This document shows, piece after piece, positions 1 to 8,133 of a stretch of DNA of 36,258 nucleotides. The number at the start of each line of letters is the position of its first letter. Position 1 is the stretch's first letter. The position numbers and the translations under genes were made by a program. The stretch lies in assembly GCA_031431395.1 (NCBI GenBank), contig JANPDJ010000321.1:1-36258 (forward strand), given 5' to 3'. Source of the stretch: VGPE01 sp031431395. Its GTDB lineage: Bacteria; Chloroflexota; Limnocylindria; Limnocylindrales; CSP1-4. The notes below the pieces were generated by a model. It saw only the letters and a list, made by a program, of their open reading frames with translations. It ran no database searches and had not been told where the DNA came from.

Positions 1-567
1 GCCGACTACGCAGGCGTGTGGATGTACCACTGCGGCACCTCGCCCGCGCTCCATCACATCGCGAACGGGATGTTCGGCATGGTCATCGTCGAGCCCAAGG
101 GCGGCTTCGCCAAGGTGGACCGCGAGTTCGCCCTCGTCCAGTCCGAGTGGTACTTCGACGGCCAGGGCAAGCCGGCAAGCCTCAGCAAGGCCGCGACCGG
201 GAATCCCGCCCCCGATTTCGTCGTCTTCAACGGCGTGGCCAACCAGTACAAGGATCATCCGCTCGAGGTGCCGACGGGCGGCAAGGTGAGGATCTTCATC
301 CTCGACGCCGGCCCCAGCATCGACAGCTCGTTCCACATCGTCGGCACGATCTTCGACACCGTCAACAAGGAGGGCTTCCAGCTCACGCCCGAGAATCCCG
401 GCCACTACGGGTCGCAGGCGGTGGACCTGTCGCCCGCACAGGGCGCGATCGTCGAGTTCACCACGGCGGAAGACGGCCTCTACCCGGTCGTCACCCACGC
501 CTTCAACTTCGTGGGCCGCGGCGCCCTCGGCCTCGTGAAGGCCGGGGACGGCGACCCGAAGAACTGA
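1..567 (+). CDS. Copper-containing nitrite reductase-like multicopper oxidase, C-terminal part
   Basis: The gene enters the window already open, so only about the last 188 residues are seen. The visible part reads as the end of a two-cupredoxin-domain copper protein of the NirK/multicopper oxidase type. Near its start YHC (His10-Cys11), then His18/His19 and Met24, match the spacing of the type 1 copper Cys-His-Met ligands and the adjacent type 2 His of NirK. A second His in SSFHIVG (about residue 112) sits where NirK has its distal type 2 ligand. Known family role: reduction of nitrite to nitric oxide, or copper oxidase activity, outside the membrane. The N-terminal signal and first ligand set lie outside the window, so nitrite reductase rather than another cupredoxin oxidase is inference. 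A strong hairpin follows, so the gene probably ends its own transcript. Confidence 0.75.
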   Translation, partial: ADYAGVWMYHCGTSPALHHIANGMFGMVIVEPKGGFAKVDREFALVQSEWYFDGQGKPASLSKAATGNPAPDFVVFNGVANQYKDHPLEVPTGGKVRIFILDAGPSIDSSFHIVGTIFDTVNKEGFQLTPENPGHYGSQAVDLSPAQGAIVEFTTAEDGLYPVVTHAFNFVGRGALGLVKAGDGDPKN

Positions 568-608
568 CCCCCCGCCTCTCCGAGCCAACCCACCTTCTGC
601 ATCGTGGC

Positions 609-642
609 ACGGGACCCGGTACCCCCCCGGGCCGGGTCCCGT
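609..642 (+). terminator. Strong GC hairpin downstream of the copper oxidase
   Basis: An 11-bp perfect inverted repeat (609-619 with 632-642, ACGGGACCCGG arm) surrounds a 12-nt loop, 41 bases after the stop codon. No U-tract follows, so termination is inferred from position and stem strength only. Confidence 0.55.
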
Positions 643-694
643 TGCCCCGAACGGCCCACCACTACCGGCCGACTGGCCCTCCCGGCCGTCGGCC

Positions 695-1648
695 GTGGTG
701 TTGAACGCTGGTCCGGTCGCGGCGAGCAGGGCGTCGCATATCGCCGGCCCAGCCGACACCACTCAAAGGAGCTTCCCGCTGAACGGCAATGCCTCCCGCG
801 CCGGCAAGCCGACGCGCCACGAACGGCGGGCAGCCGCCCGCGGACGCGAGCAGGTCTCCGGACCCCGTCGTCCACGACCCGAACCGGCGGCCACATCCCG
901 GCCGGCCTGGAAATCGCCCATCGCGCTGATCACCGGCGGTGTGCTCGTGGTCGCCGTCGTGGGGCTCATCGCCCTGCAGCTGCTTCCGGGCAGCGGGCAC
1001 AGCAAAGCGGCCGCCCCCGGCACTCGAACGACGGTGGGGATCCTCGTTCCGGCACTCGGAACGGATATCACCTCCGCGCAGGGCAGATCGCTGGGCAGGG
1101 CCGATGCGCCGCTCAAGCTGATCGTCTGGTCGGACTACCAGTGCCCGGCGTGCAAGAACTACTCCGAGACGATCGAGCCGCGCCTGGTCACGAACTACGT
1201 CAACACCGGCAAGCTGCTGATCGAGTACCGGGACATGGTCATCATCGGCCCCGAATCGCAGGCCGCGGCCGCCGCGTCGCGGTGCGCGGACCAACAGGGG
1301 CAGTTCTGGCCGTATCACGACGTCCTCTTTGCGAACCAGGCGGCGGAGAACAGCGGCGCCCTGACGCCGAACCGGCTGAAGGACATGGCGGACGCCCTGG
1401 GGCTGGATCGCACGAAGTTCGATGCGTGCCTCCCCAGCACGGACCTGCTCAGCCAGATCGAGGTGCAGACCACCGAAGGCAGGACGCGCGGCAAGTCCAC
1501 GCCCACGCTCGATTTCGGGTCCCGGGTGATCGCCGGCTCGCCGGCCTACCCTGAACTCGCGAAGATCGTGGACGAGCTGCTTGCGGCCGCGGGCACCCCG
1601 GCTGCATCCGGTGCGCCGGCATCGGCCGGCGCGAGCGCCACACCGTGA
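695..1648 (+). CDS. Membrane-anchored DsbA-like thiol oxidoreductase
   Basis: This is a thioredoxin-fold oxidoreductase of the DsbA/Thioredoxin_4 type, expected to introduce disulfides in exported proteins. A basic N-terminal segment is followed by one hydrophobic membrane anchor (ALITGGVLVVAVVGLIAL), then the redox domain with active site CPAC in SDYQCPACKNY. A proline/alanine-rich tail ends the protein. The given start is the most upstream GTG in frame, but the only good Shine-Dalgarno sequence (AAAGGAG, 765-771) lies 7 bases before a CTG at 779. Initiation at that CTG would give a protein beginning NGNASRAGK and is the better biological candidate. The stop overlaps the start of the VKOR gene, so the two are translationally coupled: VKOR would reoxidise this protein and pass electrons to quinone. 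Confidence 0.85.
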   Translation: MVLNAGPVAASRASHIAGPADTTQRSFPLNGNASRAGKPTRHERRAAARGREQVSGPRRPRPEPAATSRPAWKSPIALITGGVLVVAVVGLIALQLLPGSGHSKAAAPGTRTTVGILVPALGTDITSAQGRSLGRADAPLKLIVWSDYQCPACKNYSETIEPRLVTNYVNTGKLLIEYRDMVIIGPESQAAAAASRCADQQGQFWPYHDVLFANQAAENSGALTPNRLKDMADALGLDRTKFDACLPSTDLLSQIEVQTTEGRTRGKSTPTLDFGSRVIAGSPAYPELAKIVDELLAAAGTPAASGAPASAGASATP

Positions 1649-2094
1649 TCCCTGGGCGATTGACGCGTCTCCGCAAGCTCGGCCTCGTGGCCCTCGTCCA
1701 GGTTGGCGGGGCCGTGATCGCGCTGCTGATCGCGCTGTACCTCTCTGCCACGAAACTGGCGGGCGACCTGCCGGCCTGCCTGCCGGGAGGCGGATGCGAG
1801 ACGGTGGCGCTCAGCGAGTACAGCTCCATCTTCGGGGTGCCGGTGGCCGTCCTGGGGGCGGCATTCTCGACCGTTCTCCTGGGCACGATCATCGCGTCGC
1901 TGCGACGGCACGACCGGCGGCTGCTGTACTCCGCGTATGCACTGGGTCTCCTCGGGACCGTGTTCGTGGCCTACCTGACCTACCTTGAGCTTTTCGTGAT
2001 CCGCGCGATCTGCCAGTGGTGCGTGATCTATGCGATCAGCACGGTGGTGACGTTCGCGGCCGCTGCGCTTCGCCTGCGGCAGTGCGCCGGCTGA
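1645..2094 (+). CDS. Vitamin K epoxide reductase (VKOR) family protein
   Basis: A 149-residue integral membrane protein of the VKOR family, the DsbB-equivalent that oxidises a DsbA partner and reduces quinone. Four hydrophobic segments are visible. The family hallmarks are present: a loop Cys pair (CLPGGGCETV, about residues 46-52), the Ser in EYSSIFGVPVAVLG, and the C-terminal CQWC redox motif (about residues 123-126) in the fourth helix. It starts at GTG overlapping the TGA of the DsbA-like gene (GTGA), a typical operon overlap. Length fits a stand-alone VKOR domain without a fused thioredoxin, consistent with the separate DsbA partner just upstream. Confidence 0.92.
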   Translation: MIPGRLTRLRKLGLVALVQVGGAVIALLIALYLSATKLAGDLPACLPGGGCETVALSEYSSIFGVPVAVLGAAFSTVLLGTIIASLRRHDRRLLYSAYALGLLGTVFVAYLTYLELFVIRAICQWCVIYAISTVVTFAAAALRLRQCAG

Positions 2095-2141
2095 GGGTGG
2101 CCCGGATCAACCCAGGTCCGATGTCCATCGCCCATTGAGCT

Positions 2142-2270
2142 GGCCGGCGGTCGATGGCCCGGCGGTCGATGGCCCGGCGGTCGATGGCCCGGCGGTCGAT
2201 GGCCCGGCGGTCGATGGCCCGGCGGTCGATGGCCCGGCGGTCGATGGCCCGGCGGTCGATGGCCCGGCGG
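2142..2270. repeat. 15-bp minisatellite (GGCCCGGCGGTCGAT) in a 536-bp intergenic region
   Basis: Seven perfect head-to-tail copies of GGCCCGGCGGTCGAT fill 2156-2260, with a 14-base variant copy before (2142-2155) and a 10-base partial copy after (2261-2270). Because 15 is a multiple of three, all frames that lack a stop in one unit stay open and give repetitive peptides such as PAVDG, but there is no ribosome binding site or non-repeat protein of known type. The rest of the gap from 2095 to 2608 shows no gene; only a short direct repeat of CACCCTCGGCGCGT type near 2518-2545 is visible. Confidence 0.95.
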
Positions 2271-2608
2271 GCTTTGAATTGCAGGTTCACAGGCGCGCCG
2301 CAACCAGGCCCTCACGGAGCTTCGAGTCACCCGAAAAGCAAGCCAGAGTTGTGAAACCGCCCGCCTGGCATGTCGCGCCGGGCCTCCCGCGCCTGCCGTG
2401 TGAACTTGCGCTTCGTTTCCGCCCTCGGAGGGTGCGCCCCGTCCAGGCCGGGCCGCAGGGCCCTCGCGCCGCAGTCGTCGCTTCCCACGAGCAGGCGACC
2501 CTGTCACCCCCGGGGCGTCACCCTCGGCGCGTGACCCTCGGCGCGACCGTCTTGCCGGTCGACCTGCGCCGCCTGAGCGGGCGGGTCAGATCGCCAAGCG
2601 CGCCGTGT

Positions 2609-2624
2609 TGAGACTCGGTATCAT
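2609..2624 (+). promoter_or_regulatory. Imperfect palindrome and -10 box at the zur start: possible autoregulatory site
   Basis: TGAGACTCGGTATCA (2609-2623) is an imperfect inverted repeat (TGAGAC / TGATAC) of the size of Fur/Zur operators. The sequence TATCAT (2619-2624) inside it could be a -10 hexamer, 6 bases before the ATG of the regulator gene, which implies a leaderless mRNA. No convincing -35 box is seen. Confidence 0.4.
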
Positions 2625-2630
2625 CACCAC

Positions 2631-3086
2631 ATGGTCCTTCCCCGGCCACTGGCCGACGTTCTCTCCGATGCGGGCATTCGCAGTACGGAGCCGCGCCGTG
2701 CCGTCGCGGAGCTGATCGCCACCCGCAAGGGCCATTTCACCGCGCGCGAACTGGTGGACGATGCCACGAGCCGCCGGTCGGGGATCGGGCGGGCCACGAT
2801 CTTCCGGACGCTGGAGCTGTTTGCAGATCTCGGGCTGGTGGAGCGCCTGGACCTGCCGTCCGGCGAGCACGCCTACGTCGCGTGCGAACCGGCCCATCAC
2901 CATCACGTGGTCTGCTCGCGATGCGGTCGTTCCTCGGAGGTCGAGGACTGCGGGATGGTCGACGTCACTCGCGAGGTTGCGCGCCGGACAGGCTATCGCA
3001 TCGAGCGACACCGGCTGGAACTCTTCGGCGTCTGCCCGGATTGCCGGGCAGCCCTCGAGAAGCCCGCGGCCCGGAGCGCCCAGTGA
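2631..3086 (+). CDS. zur: Fur-family metal-responsive repressor, probably Zur
   Basis: A 151-residue Fur-family repressor. The N-terminal winged helix (about residues 8-80; RATIFRTLELFADLGLVERL is the typical recognition region) is followed by a dimerisation domain with the metal-binding HHHHVVC segment. The structural zinc site is intact as CSRC (about residues 97-100) and CPDC (about 137-140). The gene overlaps the start of a metal-binding lipoprotein gene by 4 bases, and the next three genes form a Zn/Mn-type ABC importer. That context favours zinc sensing (Zur) over iron or manganese, but the choice is inference. There is no Shine-Dalgarno; a -10-like box just upstream suggests a leaderless message, and the palindrome there may be its own operator. 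Confidence 0.85.
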   Translation: MVLPRPLADVLSDAGIRSTEPRRAVAELIATRKGHFTARELVDDATSRRSGIGRATIFRTLELFADLGLVERLDLPSGEHAYVACEPAHHHHVVCSRCGRSSEVEDCGMVDVTREVARRTGYRIERHRLELFGVCPDCRAALEKPAARSAQ

Positions 3087-3988
3087 TCCCCCGCCGGTTG
3101 AGCCTGCTCCTGGGGCTAGTCGTCGTCCTCGCCTCGTGCACGTCGGGCGGCCCGACCGGGACCGCCTCAACCGGGAGGCTTGCTGTCGTTGCGACGACAT
3201 CGGTGTTCGCGGACCTCGTCCGCAACGTGGGTGGCGACCTGGTCACGGTCAGCAGCCTCGTGCCGCCCAACAGCGACGTCCACACGTACTCGCCGAAGCC
3301 ATCGGACATCCGCGCGCTGGCCGGAGCGCGCATCGTATTCATGAACGGCCTGGGCCTGGACGACTGGCTGACCCGGACGATCGGGTCCGTCGCGAACCAT
3401 GCCCCGGTTGTCCGGCTTGCGGTGGACCTGCCCGGCGCAACGCTGATTGCGGGTGAGAACCCGAACGGCCCGGCCAACCCGCACCTGTGGCTGAACGTGG
3501 CGTACGCCCGGGGCTACGTCGACCGGATCGCGACAGCCCTGGCGCAGGCAGACCCACCGAATGCCGCGGCGTACGTCGCCCAGGGGAAGGACTACAGCGC
3601 CCGCCTCGGCGACCTCGACACCTGGGTCAGGCAGCAGGTCGCCACGATCCCGGCCCCCAACCGGCGTTTCGTCGCATTCCACGACGCGTTTCCGTACTAC
3701 GCCGCAGCCTACGGCCTGGAGATCGTGGGCGTCGCGGTGGCAGCGCCCGGCCAGGACCCGAACGCGGCGTACACGGCGGCCCTCATCGATGCGATCCGGG
3801 CACAGCACATCACGGCCATCTTCTCCGAGGCGCAGTTCCCGGCCAAGTTCGTCGAGCTACTCGCCCAGGAAGCCGGTGTGACCGTGGTGGCGACCCTCTA
3901 CGACGATTCGATCGGCGACCCGCCCCTCACCAGCTATGACGCCATCATTCGCTGGAACACCGAGCAGTTCGTGAAGGCCCTGACATGA
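3083..3988 (+). CDS. znuA: Zinc/manganese ABC transporter substrate-binding lipoprotein (ZnuA/PsaA family)
   Basis: A 301-residue cluster A-I solute-binding protein. The GTG start overlaps the repressor stop (GTGA). The signal peptide ends in a lipobox LASC, so the mature protein is a lipoprotein anchored outside the membrane. Metal ligands of this family can be placed: His in DVHTYSPKPSD, His in NPHLWL, His in FHDAFPYY and Asp in the late LYDDSIGD segment. The His-rich acidic loop of gammaproteobacterial ZnuA is absent, as in many Mn/Zn binders of Gram-positive bacteria. The product delivers the metal ion to the ATPase and permease encoded next. Zinc rather than manganese is inferred from the neighbouring Fur-family gene. 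Confidence 0.9.
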   Translation: MIPRRLSLLLGLVVVLASCTSGGPTGTASTGRLAVVATTSVFADLVRNVGGDLVTVSSLVPPNSDVHTYSPKPSDIRALAGARIVFMNGLGLDDWLTRTIGSVANHAPVVRLAVDLPGATLIAGENPNGPANPHLWLNVAYARGYVDRIATALAQADPPNAAAYVAQGKDYSARLGDLDTWVRQQVATIPAPNRRFVAFHDAFPYYAAAYGLEIVGVAVAAPGQDPNAAYTAALIDAIRAQHITAIFSEAQFPAKFVELLAQEAGVTVVATLYDDSIGDPPLTSYDAIIRWNTEQFVKALT

Positions 3989-4875
3989 CATCCCCCGAAC
4001 CAACTGCGGTCCACGACCACTCGCTGCCGGCAGCAGCGCACCGGCCGCTGCAGCCGTCCACTTCGCCCGCTGTGCGGTTCCGGGCCGTGACCGCCGGGTA
4101 CGATGGCCGCGCCGCGATCGAGGATGTGTCGATCGACATCGGCACGGGCTCCCTCGTGGCCATCCTGGGGCCGAACGGCGGCGGCAAGTCCACGGCCCTG
4201 AAGGTGATCGCCGGGCTGCTGCGCCCGTGGCGCGGCACCGTGGAGGTCCTGGGCGGACCCCCCGGTCGCGAGGCGCACCGGGTTGCGTACGTCCCGCAGG
4301 CCGAAGTGGTGGACTGGAGCTTCCCAGTCACCGTCTGGGACGTGGTGATGATGGGGCGCTATCCGCGACTGGGCCCCTTCCGGCGGCCCGGACCAGCGGA
4401 CCGCGACGCGGTTCGCGACGCGCTGGCACAGGTGGGCATGACGGACAGCGCCCAGACGCAGATCGGCGCCCTGTCCGGCGGGCAGCGGCGGCGTGCGTTC
4501 CTCGCCCGCGCGATCGCCGCGGACCCGGATCTGTACCTCCTGGACGAGCCCGTCACCGGAGTGGACATCTCGACCCAGGAGGACTTGATGCACGTGCTGG
4601 ATGCGGAGGCGGGCCGCGGCAAGACCATCGTCGCCACGACGCACGACCTCGCGGCGGCCGCGCACCATTTCGACCGGCTGATCGCCGTGAACCGGCGGAT
4701 CATCGCCAGCGGCGGCGCATCCGAGGTCCTGGCGGGCGACGTCCTGGCCCGGATCTACGGGCCGCACATCGTCGTGCTGGGCGGCCAGGCACTGCTGTTC
4801 GACGACGCACATCACCACGACTCTCCTCCGCCCGGGGTGGCGCACCATCACGACGAGGATCCGGGCCGCCGATGA
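3985..4875 (+). CDS. znuC: Zinc/manganese ABC transporter ATP-binding protein with His-rich tail
   Basis: A 296-residue ABC ATPase. Walker A is GPNGGGKST, the signature is LSGGQRRRAFLARA, Walker B is LYLLDEP and the switch His lies in ATTHDLAAAAHH. It starts at the ATGA overlap with the binding-protein gene and its own stop overlaps the permease ATG. It powers metal import through the permease. Unusual are extensions at both ends: about 30 residues before the ABC domain, and a C-terminal tail rich in His and acidic residues (DDAHHHDSPPPGVAHHHDED) that could bind the transported metal in the cytoplasm. The tail is seen in the sequence; a sensing or buffering role is inference. Confidence 0.92.
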   Translation: MTSPEPTAVHDHSLPAAAHRPLQPSTSPAVRFRAVTAGYDGRAAIEDVSIDIGTGSLVAILGPNGGGKSTALKVIAGLLRPWRGTVEVLGGPPGREAHRVAYVPQAEVVDWSFPVTVWDVVMMGRYPRLGPFRRPGPADRDAVRDALAQVGMTDSAQTQIGALSGGQRRRAFLARAIAADPDLYLLDEPVTGVDISTQEDLMHVLDAEAGRGKTIVATTHDLAAAAHHFDRLIAVNRRIIASGGASEVLAGDVLARIYGPHIVVLGGQALLFDDAHHHDSPPPGVAHHHDEDPGRR

Positions 4876-5720
4876 ACGCCCTGCTCGACCCGCTCCAGTT
4901 CGAGTTCTTCCTTCGGGCGCTCGTCGCGTCTGCCCTGGTCGGCGTGGTCTGCGCGGTGGTGGGGACGTACATGGTCCTGCGTGGCCTCGCCTTCATGGGC
5001 GACGCAATCAGCCACTCGGCATTCCCAGGTGTCGTGATCGCCTACCTGCTGAAGACCCCGTTCTACCTTGGGGCGGCCGTCGCCGCGGTCCTGACGTCCC
5101 TGGCGATCGGGTGGGTGGCGCGGCGCGGCAACCTGCGTGGCGATACCGCAATCGGCGTGCTCTTCGCCGGGATGTTCGCGCTGGGCGTCTTCCTGTTCAG
5201 CCGGATCCCGAACTACGTGGGCGATCTCTTCGGCTTCCTCTTCGGGGAGGTGCTGGGGATCTCCGCGGGCGATGTCGTCGCGCTGATCGCGCTCGGCGCG
5301 GGCGTGCTCATCATCGTCTGGATCCTGTGGAAGGAGCTGCTCTACTCCACGTTCGACCCATTGGGCGCTGCAGCATCCGGGCTGCCGGTCCAGCGCCTGG
5401 ACTACCTGTTCCTCGCGCTGATCGCCGTCACGATCGTAGTCAGTCTCCAGGCCGTGGGCATCATCATGGTGGTGGCGATGCTCGTGACCCCGGCGGCAAC
5501 GGCACAGCTGCTGACCCTCCGGTTCAACCGGCTGATGGGGACGGCCGTGGTGATCGGGCTGGTGTCACCGATCGTGGGGTTGTATCTCTCGTACTGGTTC
5601 GACGCGGCCAGCGGCGCCACGATCGTGCTCGTGGAAACCCTGGTGTTCGCCGTTGCCCTGCTCCTGGGTCCACGGACCGGGGTGTTCCGGTCCCGCGGCA
5701 CGGCGGTCGCGAAGGGCTGA
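4872..5720 (+). CDS. znuB: Zinc/manganese ABC transporter permease (ABC-3 family)
   Basis: A 282-residue ABC-3 family permease with about eight hydrophobic helices. Family hallmarks include the early GTYMVLRGLAFMGDAISHS segment and the late AVGIIMVVAMLVTPAATA stretch. It starts at an ATG overlapping the ATPase stop by 4 bases and is the last gene of the repressor-importer operon. It ends 18 bases from the convergent kinase gene, with no clear terminator between them, so antisense read-through between the two is likely. Confidence 0.93.
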   Translation: MNALLDPLQFEFFLRALVASALVGVVCAVVGTYMVLRGLAFMGDAISHSAFPGVVIAYLLKTPFYLGAAVAAVLTSLAIGWVARRGNLRGDTAIGVLFAGMFALGVFLFSRIPNYVGDLFGFLFGEVLGISAGDVVALIALGAGVLIIVWILWKELLYSTFDPLGAAASGLPVQRLDYLFLALIAVTIVVSLQAVGIIMVVAMLVTPAATAQLLTLRFNRLMGTAVVIGLVSPIVGLYLSYWFDAASGATIVLVETLVFAVALLLGPRTGVFRSRGTAVAKG

Positions 5721-5738
5721 AGCGACCCAGGAACGGCG

Positions 5739-6713
5739 TCACTCGGGGACGAATTCGGCCAGCTCGGCGGCCGTCGGCATCCCCTCGCGGGCACCGGCCC
5801 TGGTGGTCGCCAGCCCGGCGGCGGCCACGGCCCGACGGAGGCCGTCGTCGAGGCTGAAGCCCGCCGCGAGGCTTGCCGCGAGCGTGCCGTTGAACGCGTC
5901 GCCTGCTCCGGTGGAGTCCACCGCCTTCACGGGAAGCGCCGGGACGGCGAGCGTGCGGATCCCGGCCGAGTCACGCGCGACAAGCAGCACGCCCGCGCGG
6001 CCCAGTGTCACCACGATTCCCAGGCGCGGGCCGTCGCCCTCGGCGTTCGCCTCGAGCAGAGAGCGGGCCTGACGCTCCGGTGATTCTCCGGCCGACCCGG
6101 GACGACCGGTCCGCCGCGCCTCGTCCACGACCAGCGTGGCGAGTTCGGAGCGATTGGGTGTGAGCAGATCGGCGAGGCCGAAGGTCGCGCGGTCCAGGCC
6201 TCCGGCCGGTGCCGGGTTGAAGATCGATCGTGCCCCGGCACCGGCCGCGGCAACAAGGGCGGCGCGGGCTGCTGCCGTGGGTATCTCGTGGCTCACGAGC
6301 AGGACGTCGCGGCCGGTGATCGCCAGCCGGGCCAGCGCAGCCGTGACCTCGCCCGCATCGAGCGACGCGTTCGCACCGGGCGCCACCGCAATCAGGTTCT
6401 CGCCGCTCGCGTCCACCAGGATCAGAGCGACACCGGTGGGCACGGCCGGCAGACGTCGCAGTTCCGCGATCCCAACCCCTTCCTGGCGGAGCGAATCCGC
6501 GGCCGCATCGCCATGGGCATCCGTTCCGGCCGCACCCACGAACTCCACGGCTGCGCCGAGGCGTCGGGCCGCGACGGCCTGGTTCGCGCCCTTGCCGCCG
6601 TGATGCTGCTCAAATGTGCCGCCGCTCACCGTTTCGCCCGGTGCGGGCAGCCGTGCGACGCGGATGACCAGGTCGACGTTGACGGACCCCACCACGATCA
6701 CGCGGCCCGTCAT
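5739..6713 (-). CDS. rbsK: Ribokinase / PfkB-family sugar kinase
   Basis: A 324-residue PfkB-family kinase that matches ribokinase best. The N-terminal VVGSVNVDLV begins the fold, HHGGKGANQA is the sugar-binding motif, NPAP is present before the ATP site, and DSTGAGDAFNG carries the catalytic Asp. Expected reaction: ribose plus ATP to ribose 5-phosphate. The reading frame stays open about 230 bases upstream through a 30-bp tandem repeat, but the ATG at 6713 (MTGRVIVVGSVN) sits exactly where family members start, so the upstream extension is rejected. No ribose transporter lies nearby, so the true substrate (ribose, another pentose or a nucleoside) is open. Confidence 0.87.
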   Translation of the reverse strand: MTGRVIVVGSVNVDLVIRVARLPAPGETVSGGTFEQHHGGKGANQAVAARRLGAAVEFVGAAGTDAHGDAAADSLRQEGVGIAELRRLPAVPTGVALILVDASGENLIAVAPGANASLDAGEVTAALARLAITGRDVLLVSHEIPTAAARAALVAAAGAGARSIFNPAPAGGLDRATFGLADLLTPNRSELATLVVDEARRTGRPGSAGESPERQARSLLEANAEGDGPRLGIVVTLGRAGVLLVARDSAGIRTLAVPALPVKAVDSTGAGDAFNGTLAASLAAGFSLDDGLRRAVAAAGLATTRAGAREGMPTAAELAEFVPE

Positions 6714-6760
6714 CTGCCTGTTCCCCGACTGGCGGGCGACGCGCTCCGCGAGCTCCCGGG

Positions 6761-6819
6761 CGGTGCGTTCCGCGGCCGATGCCTGATGGGCGACGCGCTC
6801 CGCGGCCGATGCCTGATGG
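6761..6819. repeat. Two-copy 30-bp tandem repeat upstream of the kinase
   Basis: The sequence CGCGGCCGATGCCTGATGG occurs at 6771-6789 and again at 6801-6819, with nearly the same flanking bases (GCGTTC/GCGCTC) before each, giving a 30-bp period. A more degenerate third unit can be seen at about 6738-6752. The 488-bp gap between the kinase and the SDR gene (6714-7201) holds this repeat and degenerate dispersed motifs, but no gene that I can support. Confidence 0.8.
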
Positions 6820-6830
6820 TTCCCGTGCCA

Positions 6831-6853
6831 AATATCGCCACCCGCGATCCAGG
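6831..6853 (+). repeat. Dispersed ATATCGCC-type element, copy 1
   Basis: AATATCGCCACCCGCGATCC resembles a motif at 16827-16853 (+) and, in inverted orientation, at 7010-7037. The core ATCGCC-N3-GGCGAT is itself a small inverted repeat. A weaker relative starts at 6936. Function unknown. Confidence 0.45.
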
Positions 6854-7009
6854 CCGCCGCATTGTCACCGCCGGCGCGACGTGGAGGACGCAGACCGCCA
6901 CAGTACCGACCCGGATCGACCGAAACCCTGCCGGGTATCGTCACGAGCGATCAGTGGCAGGGAATCCGCCCGGGCGTGGGTGGGTGACTGCCCGGGCGCC
7001 GGGGCGGCT

Positions 7010-7037
7010 GCGACATGCATCGCCGTGGACGATATCC
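7010..7037 (-). repeat. Dispersed ATATCGCC-type element, inverted copy
   Basis: Read on the minus strand this begins GGATATCGTCCACGGCGATG and continues CATGTCGC. It shares most positions with the copy at 16827-16853 and faces the copy at 6831, so the two delimit about 207 bp. No transposase or target-site duplication is visible. Confidence 0.4.
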
Positions 7038-7201
7038 GACGAGGAAAGCGGGCAGCACGGCCTTCGACATTGCCGTGCCGATATTCGTCGGTAACCCGCC
7101 CACCGAGCCCGCGGGAGCCGCGGCCGGAGCGTCCGGCACGACCGTCGAACGAACCCGACGGCTCTGCCCGCGGAAACCGCGGTTCTTCGTCCGGCGGATC
7201 G

Positions 7202-8020
7202 TCAGCCGGTGATGTATTCGCCGCCGTCGACGCCGATCACGTTCCCGGTCACAAAGTCGAACCCGTCCCCGGACAGCGCGACGATCGCCTTCGCCACGTC
7301 CTGCGGCGTGGTCATGCGGCCCGACGGATTGCGGCGGACCGAGGCCTCGATGATCGCGTCGTGCTCGGGGATCTTCATCAGTGCGGGGGTGATCGTGACA
7401 CCGGCCCGGATCGTGTTGACGCTGATGCCGGATCCGCGCTTCGCGAGCTCCATCGAGAGCTGCCGCGCGTGCGATTCGAGCGCAGCCTTCGCGGCCGACA
7501 CCGCGCCGTACGTCGGCACGACCCGGGTCGATCCCTCCGAGGTCATCGCGAAGATGTGCGAGCCCCGGTCGAACAGCCCCGCCCGGTACAGGTCCTGCGT
7601 CCAGTAGACAAGGCTGTTGGCCATGACGTCGAGCGTCATCTCCACCTGCTTGCGGTTCACGGCCCCCTTGGGATCGTCGGCGATGAACGGCAGCAAGGTC
7701 CCGAACGCCAGCGAATGCATCATCACGCGCAGGTACGGGCGACGGCCCGCATCACGACTTGCCTGGAAACGGGCCTGGATCTTGGCGATGGCGCTGGCGC
7801 GTTTCTCGTCGTCGGCGGCGTTCATGTTGATGAACAGGGCATCGCGACCGTGTGCGCTGATGCGCGCCTTGACCTCGTCCACGTGCGCGAGGGCTGCCCG
7901 GAAGTCGAGATGGATGCCGGCGATGTGGTAGCCGGCCTCGGCAAGCGCAACGGAGGTCGCCTCGCCCATCCCACTCGACGCGCCGAGGATCAGTGCCCAG
8001 CGCTCGCGGTCGTCCGTCAT
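7202..8020 (-). CDS. Short-chain dehydrogenase/reductase, FabI/FabL-like (possible enoyl-ACP reductase)
   Basis: A 272-residue SDR. The nucleotide-binding GASSGMGEA lies at the N-terminus, and the C-terminal GNVIGVDGGEYITG closes the fold. The active-site spacing is YGAVSAAK, that is Tyr-X6-Lys, as in enoyl-ACP reductases of the FabI/FabL type, rather than the Tyr-X3-Lys of ordinary SDRs. The long region between strands (MMHSLAFG, PFIADDPKGAVNR) also recalls this group. Expected role: NAD(P)H-dependent reduction of the enoyl thioester in fatty acid synthesis. A strong AGGAGGGG lies 8 bases before the ATG. It stands alone, without other fab genes, so a different enoyl thioester substrate is possible. 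Confidence 0.7.
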   Translation of the reverse strand: MTDDRERWALILGASSGMGEATSVALAEAGYHIAGIHLDFRAALAHVDEVKARISAHGRDALFINMNAADDEKRASAIAKIQARFQASRDAGRRPYLRVMMHSLAFGTLLPFIADDPKGAVNRKQVEMTLDVMANSLVYWTQDLYRAGLFDRGSHIFAMTSEGSTRVVPTYGAVSAAKAALESHARQLSMELAKRGSGISVNTIRAGVTITPALMKIPEHDAIIEASVRRNPSGRMTTPQDVAKAIVALSGDGFDFVTGNVIGVDGGEYITG

Positions 8021-8133
8021 GAAAGCCCCTCCTGGTGTGCCGGGTTCGATGGGCCCGAAATCTAGCAGCGTCCGCCGTGCTCACCCTCCACGAACGTGCA
8101 AGGGCGCATGGACCCGCGATGAAGCGGCCGCCG

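Noticed and set aside
2142..2270. CRISPR array or coding repeats in the 15-bp tandem repeat
   Set aside because: There are no spacers between units, and the open frames have no ribosome binding site or non-repeat protein sequence of recognisable type.
6714..6944. N-terminal extension of the ribokinase
   Set aside because: The open frame upstream of 6713 is made of a tandem repeat. The family start and conserved first strand fall at MTGRVIVVGSVN.
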